Source: Saccoglossus kowalevskii (taxonomy: Eukaryota; Hemichordata; Enteropneusta; Harrimaniidae). From it: a DNA stretch of 32,748 nucleotides. The notes under the pieces were generated by a model, which had not been told where the DNA came from, did not search any database, and saw nothing but the letters and a program-made list of their open reading frames with translations. Of this stretch, positions 1 to 10,867 are shown piece after piece (positions within the stretch are counted from its first letter, which is position 1; each line of letters begins with the position of its first letter). The translations under genes were made by a program, and so were the position numbers. The stretch spans positions 234,135 to 266,882 of the forward strand of contig NW_003109107.1 in assembly GCF_000003605.2 (NCBI RefSeq). Reading direction: 5' to 3'.

Positions 1-2600
1 GAACGTGGTTCTTCGCTCATATTTATAATATAAACGTGGTCCTTCGCTCATACTTATAATATAATCGTGGTCTTTCGCTCATATTTATAAAATAATCGTG
101 GTCCTTCGCTCATATTTATAATATAAACGTTGTCCTTCGCTCATATTTATAACGTACTCATGGTCCTTCACTCCTATTTATAATATAAACGTGGTCTTTC
201 GCTCATATTTATCACGTAATCATGGTCCTTCGCTCGTATTTATCACGTACTCGTGGTCATTCGCTCATATTTATCACTTACTCATGGTACTTCGCTCTTA
301 TTTATAATATAATCGTGGTCCTTCGCTCATATTTATAATATAAACGTGATCCTTCGCTCATATGTATAATATAAACGTGGTCCTTCGCTCATATTTGTCA
401 CGTAATAACGGTCATTCGCTCATATTTACAATAAAAACGTGGTCCTTCTCTCATTTTTATCACGTAATCGTGGTCCTTCGCTCATATTTATAATATAATC
501 GTGGTCCTTCGCTCATGTTTATAATAAAAACGTGGTCCTTCGCTCGTATTTATAATATACACGTGGTCTTCGCTCATATTTGCCACGTAATCACGGTCCT
601 TCGCTCATATTTTATAATATAATCGTGGTCCTTTGTTCATATTAGCCAAGTAATCATGGTCCTTCGCTCATATTTATAATATAATCGTGGTCCTTCGCTC
701 ATATTTTAATAAAAACGTGGTCCTTCGCTCATATTTATAATATAAACGTGGTCCTTCGCTCATATTTATAATATAAACGTGGTCCTTCGCTCATATTTAT
801 AATATAAACGTGGTCCTTCGCTCATATTTATCACCTAATCATGGTCCTTCGCCCATATTTATAATATAAACGTGGTCCTTCGCTCATATTTATAAGATGA
901 ACGTGGTCCTTCGCTCATATTTATAATATAATCGTGGTCCTTCGGTCATATTAGCCACGTAATAACGGTCATTCGCTCATATTTACAATAAAAACGTGGT
1001 CCTTCGCTCATTTTTATCAAGTAATCATGGTCCTTCGCTCATATTTATAATATAATCGTGGTCTTTCGCTCATATTTTTAATAAAAACGTGGTCCTTCGC
1101 TCATATTTTTATTAAAAACGTGGTCCTTCGCTCATATTTATAATATAAACGTGGTCCTTCGCTCATATTTATCACGTAATTGTGGTCTTTCGCTCTTATT
1201 TATAATATAAACGTGGTCCTTCGCTCATTTTTATCACGTAATCATGGTCCTTCGCTCATATTTATAATATAAACGTGGTCCTTCGCTCATATTTATCACG
1301 TAATCGTCGTCCTTCGCTCTTATTTATAATATAAACGTGGTCCTTCGCTCATATTTATAATATAAACGTGGTCCTTCGCTCATATTTATAATATAATCGT
1401 GGTCATTCGCTCCTATTTATAATATAAACGTGGTCCTTCGCTCATATTTGTCACGTAATCACGTTCCTTTGCTCATATTTATAATATAATCGTGGCCCTT
1501 TACTCATATTAGCCACGTAATAATGGTCATTCGCTCATATTTACAATAAAAACGTGGTCCTTCGCTCATTTTTATCACGTAATCATGGTCCTTCGCTCAT
1601 ATTTATAATATAATCGTGGTCCTTCGCTCATATTTTTAATAAAAACGTGGTCCTTCGCTCATATTTATAATATAAACGTGGTCCTTCGCTCATATTTATA
1701 ATATAAACGTGGTCCTTCGCTCATATTTATCACCTAATCATGGTCCTTCGCCCATATTTATAATATAAACGTGGCCATTCGCTCATATTTGTCACGTAAT
1801 CACGGTCCTTCGCTCATATTTATAATATAATCGTGGTCCTTCGGTCATATTAGCCACGTAATAACGGTCATTCGCTCATATTTACAATAAAAACGTGGTC
1901 CTTCGGTCATATTAGCCACGTAATAACGGTCCTTCGCTCATATTTATAATATAATCGTGGTCCTTCGCTCATATTTTTAATAAAAACGTGGTCCTTCGCT
2001 CATATTTTTAATAAAAACGTGGTCCTTCGCTCATATTTATAATATAAACGTGGTCCTTCGCTCATATTTATCACGTAATTGTGGTCCTTCGCTCTTATTT
2101 ATAATATAAACGTGGCCCTTCGCTCATTTTTATCACGTAATCATGGTCCTTCGCTCATATTTATAATATAAACGTGGTCCTTCGCTCATATTTATCACAT
2201 AATCGTGGTCCTTCGCTCTTATTTATAATATAAACGTAGTCTTTCGCTCACATTTATAATATAAACGTGGTCCTTCTCTCATATTTATAATATAATCGTG
2301 GTCCTTCGCTCATATTTATAATATAAACGTGGTCCTTCGCTCATTTTTATCACGTAATCATGGTCCTTCGCTATTATTTATAATATAATCGTGGTCCTTC
2401 GCTCATATTTATAATATAAACGTGGTGCTTCGCTCATATTTATAGTATAAACGTGGTCCTTCTCTCATATTTATAACGTACTTATGGTCCTTCTCTCATA
2501 TTTATCATCTAATCATGGTCCTTCTCTATTATTTATAATATAAACGTGGTCCTTCGCTCATATTTATAATATAAACGTGGTCCTTCGCTCATATTTATTA
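1..2600. repeat. 31-bp minisatellite array with higher-order structure
   Basis: A tandem array with a 31-bp period, about 84 copies, starts before the left edge and stops near 2600. The most constant part of the unit is GGTCCTTCGCTCATATTTAT. The rest varies between a few recurring types: ...AATATAAAC, ...AATATAATC, ...CACGTAATC, ...TAGCCACGTAATAAC, and ...ACAATAAAAAC. The rare ACAATAAAA variant occurs at 428, 985, 1543 and 1884, spacings of 557, 558 and 341 bp, that is 18, 18 and 11 units. The units next to it also match in order, so blocks of many units were copied together. It is not coding: 31 is not a multiple of 3 and stop codons are frequent. Confidence 0.97.
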
Positions 2601-4979
2601 CCATGAGTGCGTTATTCCAGGTAAGGTCCCTGGAATCTTACCGATATTGATTTAGTCGCTATTTCCGTAGTCATCGCTATTAATTCACAAACAAAACTAG
2701 TGGTGAAATAGTAATTAGTAATTTTCACCTGTGTCGTCATTTTAATTATCCTCGCTATTTCCCACACCAGAGTGAATAAAACACTATTACTTGCAGTATG
2801 TCACTAAAGCAATGTAACACGAATGCATGATGCAAAGCCCTTTCTATAAATGTCTAAATGTTCTTTGGTCGAAGTAAGAAACCAGGTGATAATATCAGAG
2901 CATGGGTCTTATTTTGGAACTCCTGCCAGAGCAACTGCACAAAAACATAAGGACAAATTAGGAGCTCCTAAGGATGGTATTCCCAGATTAACACCAGTTG
3001 TTATTAAGACATATCTTATTAATTCTCAACTCCCGTGAAAGGATCGCAAAATCCTACTCACTGCAAAAGCTACACACTAAGAAGCTACGTAACATAAATC
3101 AAAAGTTCTTTGGGGGATCACTGGATTTTCAAATGATATGAAGGGGGTCACCCTGTTTTTTTTTTCCTTGAGGGGAATTCTTTTCATACTTTTGTGACAT
3201 CAGATTCCCCAGCATCCCCACCCCGGCAAAAGAATATGACCAGTCCCGTATTACTTTTATCAGTTGAAAAATCCTTAATCAACCGAAGAATCGAAAGACA
3301 GATAAAACTTAATGTGTACACTTGGTGTTTTGATATTTGTATAGCGTTCATTTTTATTAATATATAATCCTAATTGTAAAGAGCGTAAAGCCCCAATATG
3401 TGGCAAAGCAATAAAAATAATTTATGATCACACGATACCCACAAACCCTCTGCTAGTTCCGCGAAGTGTTGTTTCGAAAGTTAAACTCACCTCACTATAC
3501 GCGGAACCCCATACATAATCGCCATTCATTATGATTGACCTCTTTTCAACTAGCGTGACCCTGCGATATTGAAAAACAGTTCTGCAGCGAACGGGTCGAC
3601 ATTTTGATAGCTCATACGCGCTGTTCCGATTATATTTTGGTCTTACTACACATTGACATTATTACTAGGTGAGTTGGAGGATGTTTTAATCTGTTTCTGT
3701 TGCAGTTACTCTGTCGTACAAAGTACTTCGATCACTAGTGTCTAACAATTGAAAATATTTGCCACTTATGGCGGACCATTGGTGTCACACTCGATCTGAA
3801 AGCAATGGTTGCCACAAAGTGAACAATTCACATTGGCTTCGTTCTATAATTGATTGCCATATTGAATACACAGATCAAGTGTCGCGTCTACTACCAAAAT
3901 GAATAAAAATATTTCCCTGAAATCCATAGACAACTAATTTGGTTCTGGGGAATTGTGGTCGTCTTTTATTTTGTCTGTAAAAATGGCGAATTCGCGTTGT
4001 GCATGCATACAAAGATTAACGTCCTTAAAAATGGCACGGGTGATTTCACTTGCGGAATGTAGACAAACTTTTCTTCGTACCTGTCCTAATAATATCGTCA
4101 GCTCTTTTCAAATCGTAATACATGGAGTAGAGTTAACTATATCCCTCTACAGGTGGCATGGTAAACACAGGGTCCACGAATATTTGTACATGATGGGAAT
4201 CCTAAATACAAAAAAAAAAGATATTTGAATCATATTCACATTTAGCCCATGATTTGAATTCTGCTTATGAGACTCCTGTTTCACTGATACAGTCTGTGTG
4301 ATATTGCTGGTTTGGTGCATGCACTAATGCCCTATCGGTACAACACTGATATAGCATTTGACAACTTTACCAAAGTCACTTAAGTCAACTCGAGAAACCT
4401 CCTCTCTACTTTCTCATTATTTAAAGTGCTAAAACTAAGTTTCTTAGACTTAATATGCTTAGAAATGTGCTTTGTTGAAGAATTATTATATTTCTAAGCA
4501 GACGCCGCTACAGTAGGGACAATCAAATTTGGTAATCCCATGCACAGTGATTTCTTCGAGCACGTCTTTCCTACATAAAATCATTGTAAAACATAGAAAT
4601 CACACATGGAAATGATGGTATAAATCAAACAATCACCACTCGATGGTTAAAAGACACACCAATCGTCATATATATTTAATCTGCGTATACACTGAAATCA
4701 ACAAATGTATGTATGATGTATATTAATGAACCTACATAATTATAAAATAAACTTAAACGACAGTTACTCACTGTATGTATGTATGTTTGATTGTTTGAAT
4801 AAGAAGAATTTCAAATGAAAACAATTGGTTCTATAACTATTTGCAATATGAATATGGGGGTGTTAACTTAAATATACTACTTTAAGATTATTGATCAAAT
4901 AAACAAGCAGTTGAAACAGTTTGACCTTTCAATCAGTTAAAATCAAGATCTAGATTCGCAAACATTTGATTTTAAGTTT
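2601..4979. other. intergenic stretch, no firm gene
   Basis: I see no convincing gene here. Just after the array, 2614-2621 and 2629-2636 form a perfect 8-bp inverted repeat (ATTCCAGG / CCTGGAAT). A minus-strand frame at 3491-3658 is open for 56 codons and ends at a good donor, but I recognise no protein in it. Short ATG-started frames at 2850-3038 and 3953-4228 look like chance. The 5' UTR exon of the downstream GTPase gene, if present, lies in this stretch or further left, but I cannot place it. Confidence 0.5.
3491..3658 (-). other. possible coding exon, unknown
   Basis: On the minus strand a frame is open from just after a TAA at 3659-3661 to a GAG followed by the donor GTGAGT (3485-3490). 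It holds 56 codons, with an internal Met 13 codons before the donor (start of peptide MNGDYVWGSAYSE). The stretch has more CpG than its surroundings. No acceptor with a good pyrimidine tract and no known domain are visible, so it may be a first exon or chance. Confidence 0.15.
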
Positions 4980-4993
4980 TGATTTCATTGCAG
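4980..4993 (+). other. splice acceptor before the GIMAP-like CDS
   Basis: TGATTTCATTGCAG is a pyrimidine-rich tract ending in AG, six bases before the ATG at 4999. It implies that an upstream, probably untranslated, exon is spliced onto the coding exon. Confidence 0.6.
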
Positions 4994-4998
4994 TTACC

Positions 4999-5844
4999 AT
5001 GGCGTATTCATCAGCAGGAAGGATTCCAAAAGGAGACCAATTAACTCTTGTTCTTGTAGGCCGAACAGGTTCCGGTAAAAGTGCAACTGGAAACACCATA
5101 TTAGGTAAACCACATTTCATGTCGGTGCGCTCGATGTCATCAAAAACAAGAAGCATAGCATGGGGTCGACGTGAACAAGGAAGAAAACTTGTGGTAATCG
5201 ACACACCTGGATTCTTCGACACCAGTGTTGAACTGACCAATGAAGATATGGCTAAAGAAATTGCAAAATGTGTTGGCATTGCAATGACACAGGGCAATGG
5301 TCTAGACGCTATTATATTGACACTGAATGCCGATGAACGACTAACCGAAGAACACATCAAGAGTATAAAGTTACTACGTGCTTTATTCGGTGACGACATG
5401 ATGAAATATGTTACAATACTGTTTACACGGAAGGATCAACTTGATCTCGATAAAGTCAGTTTAGCCGATTTCTTGGAGGAGGTTCCCTCGTATATGAAAC
5501 ATCTGCTAATAGACTGCAATAACAGGGTGCTAGCTTTCGACAACAGAACCAATGACGCAAATGTCAAGGAGCAACAGACTGCCGAGCTTGTGCGATTGGT
5601 CGACAAAACCAGAGCTTCCAACGGAAATAAACCGTTTACAAATGATATTACGAGACGCGTGAAGGAAGCCGTTGAAGATGATAGACTGTGCAGGTATACT
5701 GGCATGGTAGGGGCTGACAGACAAGCAGATGATATCGCATCGGGGAATAACAGTGAAGTCATCGACAAAATACTAGAATTTCTTACTGCACTAATACCCG
5801 TGGCGTTAACAGTGGCACAGTTATTTATGCAATCCAGGAAATGA
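4999..5844 (+). CDS. GIMAP/AIG1-type GTPase
   Basis: The product is a 281-aa GTP-binding protein of the AIG1 (GIMAP/IAN) family. These are septin-like GTPases that assemble on intracellular membranes, linked to lymphocyte survival in vertebrates and to immune or stress responses in invertebrates and plants. Visible motifs are G1 GRTGSGKS at residues 21-28 with the family continuation ATGNTILG, G3 DTPGFFD at 68-74, the GIMAP-specific conserved box around residues 125-142 ([18 protein letters not shown]), and G4 TRKD at 143-146. N182 in AFDNR is the probable G5 region. The last 25 residues hold a hydrophobic segment (about 258-278, [16 protein letters not shown]) followed by SRK, like a C-terminal membrane anchor. 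I chose ATG 4999 over the in-frame ATG at 4966 because a splice acceptor ends at 4993 and the context is ACCATGG. The domain is complete, with no frameshift. The family call is firm; the cellular role in this animal is inferred. Confidence 0.93.
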   Translation: MAYSSAGRIPKGDQLTLVLVGRTGSGKSATGNTILGKPHFMSVRSMSSKTRSIAWGRREQGRKLVVIDTPGFFDTSVELTNEDMAKEIAKCVGIAMTQGNGLDAIILTLNADERLTEEHIKSIKLLRALFGDDMMKYVTILFTRKDQLDLDKVSLADFLEEVPSYMKHLLIDCNNRVLAFDNRTNDANVKEQQTAELVRLVDKTRASNGNKPFTNDITRRVKEAVEDDRLCRYTGMVGADRQADDIASGNNSEVIDKILEFLTALIPVALTVAQLFMQSRK

Positions 5845-6342
5845 CTGTTTGACAAATGCAACTTCTGTGTTCATTTGCATTTGTACACGTGATGTACCTT
5901 AACATGATGCATTACATTTTCAGAATTTAATATTAACATTAATGATTCTAAGACTTTTTTGTTATTATATTCTCCCATTAAAAAAAACTAGAGTTTCTTA
6001 GTGCAAGTTAGTAATTTCATGTCTCGCAATATTACGAGTAAAGTTATATGTACTCTTGATGTGAACATCATGAGTCAGATTTTAAACTCATAACCTCACA
6101 TTAAGCTTGTCAGTGTTATATTGCGCTGGAGTTATTGACACAGTACCTATAAGCCATTGTAGTCAAATTCACTTGTATAACACATTGGTATTGTTGTACA
6201 ATTCAGTTTAACAGTATGTATGCATTGTAACAATATTCAGTTATATATCACATATGATATTATACTGAAATTCGACATTGAACTATTTACACTGTGTGTT
6301 TGTGTTTAGACCATTAATCATAGTTTTATACTTCAAGCCTAA

Positions 6343-6348
6343 AATAAA
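6343..6348 (+). terminator. candidate poly(A) signal for the GTPase gene
   Basis: AATAAA lies about 500 bp after the stop codon and is followed by T/G-rich sequence, which would give a 3' UTR of about 0.5 kb. It is the first canonical hexamer I see downstream of the gene. Confidence 0.45.
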
Positions 6349-8400
6349 CTTCCGTAGTTATTCAGCTTATCGTTATTGTTTATTTACAACACACAGTTAT
6401 ACTATCCCACAGTAGTTTATTGCTACTACGATCATATTTCTTTCAGTGAAGATTACGTGTAACTGGTCACGTGTATTTTGGGACACTAAAACATGTGGCA
6501 ATATATTGTATATAACTTCCATTTTTTTACAGAAATTTCGAAAAAAAAAATTTAAGCAAATTTTGAAAAGTATTTTTTTCCATCAAATAACCGATTGTGA
6601 TTATGCACGAACGAACTCTTTATGAGCTATGTGATGTGGCCAGTGACATCTTCGTAAATCGGAAGCCCTCACAGTTACCTATGGGAGTCCTTAAGATATA
6701 CCCAGAAAAAGATTGGTATAACTATGTATTTGCTGCATGCTCAAGCACGAGAAACTTTTGTTTTACGATATGAAGGTCTGGCATCCCTATTTCCCCTTGG
6801 CCCACGTCATTGCTTTTCGTGAGACCTTGTCTCTCCTTCCGATAAAATTTCGTACATACTTGTTTGTCACCTTTTGTATTGCGGTATTGCTCACGATATA
6901 GATAAATTGGGATAATTTGGCCAGTGATAAAATAGTGATAATTCTCCATTTTCCGTGATTTTAATGCACATTTCAAATTGTCCATAGCCTTGTTAATATT
7001 TTTTATTTTCTATTGGTTTATGGGAGAATATATACCTAATATTTTCATGAGAAAATGGGTCATTTAACCCCGAACAGTTTTCCCGCACAAATTCCCATTT
7101 ATCTTGCTAGACAGCTTCATTTCCCCCTCGTTAATCCTACGTTTTCAAAAAAATTCCCTAGCATTTGCAAAAGCTCCTGGCAGATTTTCAATTTGAGATG
7201 AAGGGCGGCAAAAAGTTACTTCCTTTGCCGAAAATATTATTCCTTTTTATTTCATTGTTGGAACAACAAACCAGCAGTTTAGCAATTTTTTAAAACTGTG
7301 TTATAACATTGTAGGTGTGTTCGGGGGAGGGGGTGTCAGTACGCACGATGGGATGTTTTCCCCTAATTTACATAATTGGTCCCTGAGTTTTTGAATTATT
7401 GGAATTCTAATAACACAAATCATAATGTTTAGCAAATCAAAAAAATCGCAGTAGTTATGAACATCATCAAAACACAGCTAATTACAATATTTGTGGTCAA
7501 GATAAACAAATTTCATTAGTTTTTCGTGTTTTATTAATATTTTATTCCATAATGTGATGGTCAAACTTGTTCATACTGGAATCTAAAGTTTCATGAGTGA
7601 ATGAAGAATACACCAAATCAAAAAAACTATAATTTACAATTCACATGCAGTTGTGATATTAAGAAAAGTTAGGTTGAAAAACAGAAATGTCAGACGGTGG
7701 GAGAGAAATATACTAAGAGTTGGTCAGCAATTAATATGAGTTGACTGAAAAGTCGTGATAGTTGTATGAAAAGCCGAAATAATGCCCAAGCCACAATAAA
7801 TGCAGTAATTTAATTAGATAATAACTATCTCAAATTATCCATTATTACATCATATCTATCTAAAAACATATTCTACTCTATAATTTCTATTTAATTTTAA
7901 TTTTTTTTTTTAAATATGATTTTATCCAAATTTTAATATTTCGGAATACATTTCTGAATAAATAAATAAATAATATATTCATTTTAAATATAACACAGTG
8001 GACATCGTGGAAACATTAGATATATTTCCTTTGAGTGATTCATAAATACATATAATTACTAGTAAGAAGGTCTACATTTTATATATCTTGTATATAAATT
8101 TTAGATTCACATCATTTCACTATTTGCAGCGTATTACCTACCAAAAATGTCAGAATGTGATCAGAACAACTGTCAATCCTGGGCAACCCAGCTGGCGTGT
8201 CAAGAATAGTTTACGATGGAGTATTCTGTATTACATTCACTTTAATCGTCTGTGTAATTTTCTGTGACAGGTTATAACAAAAAATCATCCATCAATTTTT
8301 TTTCAAAAAATAAATAAATAAATGGTTCTTTCTATGATATCTTCACCTGAACTTGAAATCAAAGAAACCACACAATCAAGTTTCTCTTCCTTATATCTAG
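6349..8400. other. AT-rich stretch, no recognised gene
   Basis: The sequence is AT-rich with many homopolymer runs. One minus-strand frame (6722-6985, 87 codons) lies in a patch with more CpG than the flanks. I do not recognise a protein domain in it, and it could be part of an old repeat. A short (AAAT)n run lies near 7959-7973. I see nothing else. Confidence 0.5.
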
Positions 8401-8688
8401 ATGTCTTCTTTGAATGAATGCCAATCTAAGGATAACCTTTCTACTATACTGTACGACAAACGAGATAATATTGATTTTGACATGATCATCAATTTTCTCC
8501 ATCTTTCTAGTAATATCCCTCTTTCTCCTGCATATTGTGCATACATTTCTCAGCTCGTTCGATATGCTAGAGCTTGTACTGGATATGATGACTTTGGGAA
8601 ATGTAATAAACTCCTCTTTCTCTCCCTCTCTCTCTTCGAAGCTGCTAAGTCAAGGTTTGTTTTCTATAGCAGATATCATAACTGGTGA
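8401..8688 (+). pseudogene. LINE retrotransposon ORF2 C-terminal relic
   Basis: A 95-codon frame matches the tail region commonly found after the reverse transcriptase domain in animal non-LTR retrotransposons. It has YDKRDNIDFDM, then NIPLSPAYCAYISQLVRYAR (usual form: NIPxxPAYGVYISQLIRYARAC), then a decayed end, RFVFYSRYHNW, resembling the usual SFxKFYGRYxDL. No reverse transcriptase motif remains upstream in the same frame, so this is a 5'-truncated, dead copy with no separate function. The match is from memory of the family pattern; the exact clade is not clear. Confidence 0.75.
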
Positions 8689-9889
8689 AGCAATATGACA
8701 AATCATCTCTGAAGATCATCTCTGATTGATTCAATGTCATTTAATCGCGCCATAGTGCTCAAAGGATTTCATTTCTTTACATAATTTTTGTAATAGTTTC
8801 ACCAAAACGCTTCATTTCATTTTCTTCACTAAGTGTATAGAAACTCGTAATCCAACTATTATTCTGTGGTCTGAGCAATGCCGTTATACTTTCTTTTTAT
8901 TCCCTGTACTATAAACAACCAGACTCTAGCTCCATAGTTAACTTATGGCGTAATCATATTTTCCAAAATACATGACCATATTCATACCTATTGTACCTGT
9001 CGTTAAACTGTGTTTATTATTAATTTAATGTATTCTAATATTGCTTTTTTTTATAAGTTTCCATAACATTTGTATGATCTTTGTTACATAGCATTTACAT
9101 ATAATAATTATACATTTATACTGCTCGTTCGATTATATTAATTGTATTATATTGGCCTGTATTACTTGCGCTTAATGATGATAAATACATGCATTTACTT
9201 GTGCATTACTAGTAACTTGAACTCGAATTTCCAACCTTAATCTGGAACCTGCTGCGTTTTTAATCTGCCGATATATGTGTATGTATGTTAAGAACACAGT
9301 TCCACGAACGAATAGAATACAATTTATATATTGTCAGGTCACATATCAATGTCCATTGGTTTATTATGTATTATTATTATTGTCCCATGTCACCGTGGAA
9401 TCTCATACTTTTGTGTGTTACAATGATGTATTTTGAAAAACTTGTCCTAATTTAATACTGTACCAAAAAATTGCATTGTTAACAGTTTTTAAAGCCCAGA
9501 TTTCATTAAATATTTCAGGACAACAAAAAGTAGCCACAATATATGATTTTTTCAGTTACAATTTGAGATATGACATAATAATTTGCCATAGGAACCTATG
9601 GTAAAAGCGTTATAACACTGACAACATACTAGTAGTCACTATCCATTAAAAATTCAACCATCATTTTAACGCAAATTAGACTGGTGAGGCACCATTTTTA
9701 AAAATCAATTGTTGCGGTGTATTGCTCACATTTGATCAGGACCAAAAACTGTTTGTAGTGATATTACAAGATTAAGTGACGAAACAAGGTCGACTATCAA
9801 TTCGTACGTAACTCAATACGCAGAAAAGTACAGTAGAATGGCATCCAGTAACACGAAAGTAAAAACACGATACACACAAAAATATATAG
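8689..9889. other. no gene seen
   Basis: The first few hundred bases may be the decayed 3' part of the LINE copy that ends at 8688. The remainder is AT-rich sequence in which I see no gene, structural RNA or clear repeat. Confidence 0.45.
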
Positions 9890-10330
9890 TGATGCGCACG
9901 AGCAGATTTAGGGGGAGGCGCCCACCCCACGTCAATATGAGCACCCCCTTACCGAATAGGTGATTTTCCGCACAATTGCGAGATCTCGCGAGATGCATGA
10001 AAGACGCGCGTCGAACATCTGCCGCAAAAATCGAACGATTTGATTTTGAACTCGAATTTCCTTATTTCGTAGCTCACACCGACCGGCCGATCTTCGACAA
10101 AGGAATATTGCTTCCGAATACCCTTACTTAATCGAAATTGGCTATCATCAAATGTGGACAGCACATTATTAAGCATGGAAATGCCCCCAAAATACTTTCG
10201 CGTTTGTCGAATCCCACGCGATGTTTGACGCCACTTCGACGCTATGACCTTTGTTTGTCCTGTTTTTACGTTCGATTTCACGCATAACGCGTGATTCTCG
10301 CAGTGTACGGAAAATGGTCTATTGGGGGTA
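9890..10330. promoter_or_regulatory. CpG-rich promoter-like block with TCTCGCGAGA
   Basis: CpG dinucleotides are dense here (for example GACGCGCGTCGAAC near 10000 and several within 10190-10300) but rare in the flanking DNA. At 9984-9993 there is a perfect TCTCGCGAGA, inside a 12-bp palindrome (9983-9994). This motif is a known core element of many animal CpG-island promoters, often bidirectional. The block ends about 480 bp before the ATG of the Shisa-like gene, so it may drive that gene, a divergent minus-strand transcript, or both. A 110-codon minus-strand frame (9949-10281) lies inside it, but I recognise no domain. Confidence 0.5.
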
Positions 10331-10408
10331 CCGTCAGTGATGCGTCCTTTATAAATGATGGATAAGACTCACATCCCTGATTTTAATATTGAATGGAAAC
10401 GCTGTAAT

Positions 10409-10425
10409 TTATTTATTTATTTATT
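10409..10425. repeat. (ATTT)n microsatellite
   Basis: A short TTTA tandem run lies next to a stretch that contains a long palindrome. Confidence 0.7.
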
Positions 10426-10465
10426 AACACTTACTCACTCCCCGGAGAAAGTCGCAAGGTTACAG

Positions 10466-10491
10466 CATGGAAGGTACTAGTACCTTCCATG
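10466..10491. repeat. 26-bp perfect palindrome
   Basis: The half-site CATGGAAGGTACT is followed directly by its reverse complement with no spacer. The octamer GGTTACAG occurs on both sides (10459-10466 and 10491-10498), overlapping the ends. The palindrome lies about 320 bp upstream of the Shisa-like start codon. Function unknown; it may be the remains of a foldback element. Confidence 0.85.
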
Positions 10492-10809
10492 GTTACAGAT
10501 AATAGTAAAAGAATACAGCACCAATACACTAATAAGGAAGTAATAAAAAAAAATAAACTAATCTACAAAAACAGAATATTAATGGGAAAAAAAATAATAT
10601 TGATGATTGGTTTGTACACAGTTTTTGTTTCCTTACAATAGAGATTAAGATTAACAACAAATCACCGAAAATCACAGCAAAGTAACGCAGTGAGGGTTGA
10701 AAACGTGTATTTAATTTACTCCCATGCACGCTTACTGTGAATACCTAGCTAGTGGGTCTTTTTACTGCAATTATATTGTTCTAGGGAGTCACAGTGATTC
10801 ATAAACAAA

Positions 10810-10867
10810 ATGGCGATTTCGATGGGTGTGAAGTCACTTTCGCTTCTACTATTTCTCATGTCTACGG
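10810..10867 (+). CDS. Shisa-like exon 1 (signal peptide)
   Basis: Encodes Met plus the hydrophobic core SLSLLLFLMST of the signal peptide. It ends in phase 1 at the donor GGTAAGTG. The ATG context is ACAAAATGG. Confidence 0.85.

Noticed and set aside
1-2600. CRISPR-like array
   Set aside because: The 31-bp units are directly adjacent, with no unique spacers, and the rest of the window is clearly animal DNA with introns.
2850-3038. 62-codon plus frame
   Set aside because: Short, no recognisable family, no supporting signals.
4950-5399. Minus-strand frame of 149 codons over the GTPase
   Set aside because: It is antisense to the motif-rich GIMAP reading frame and has no domain of its own.
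5436-5861. Minus-strand frame of 141 codons over the GTPase
   Set aside because: Antisense shadow of the GIMAP CDS.
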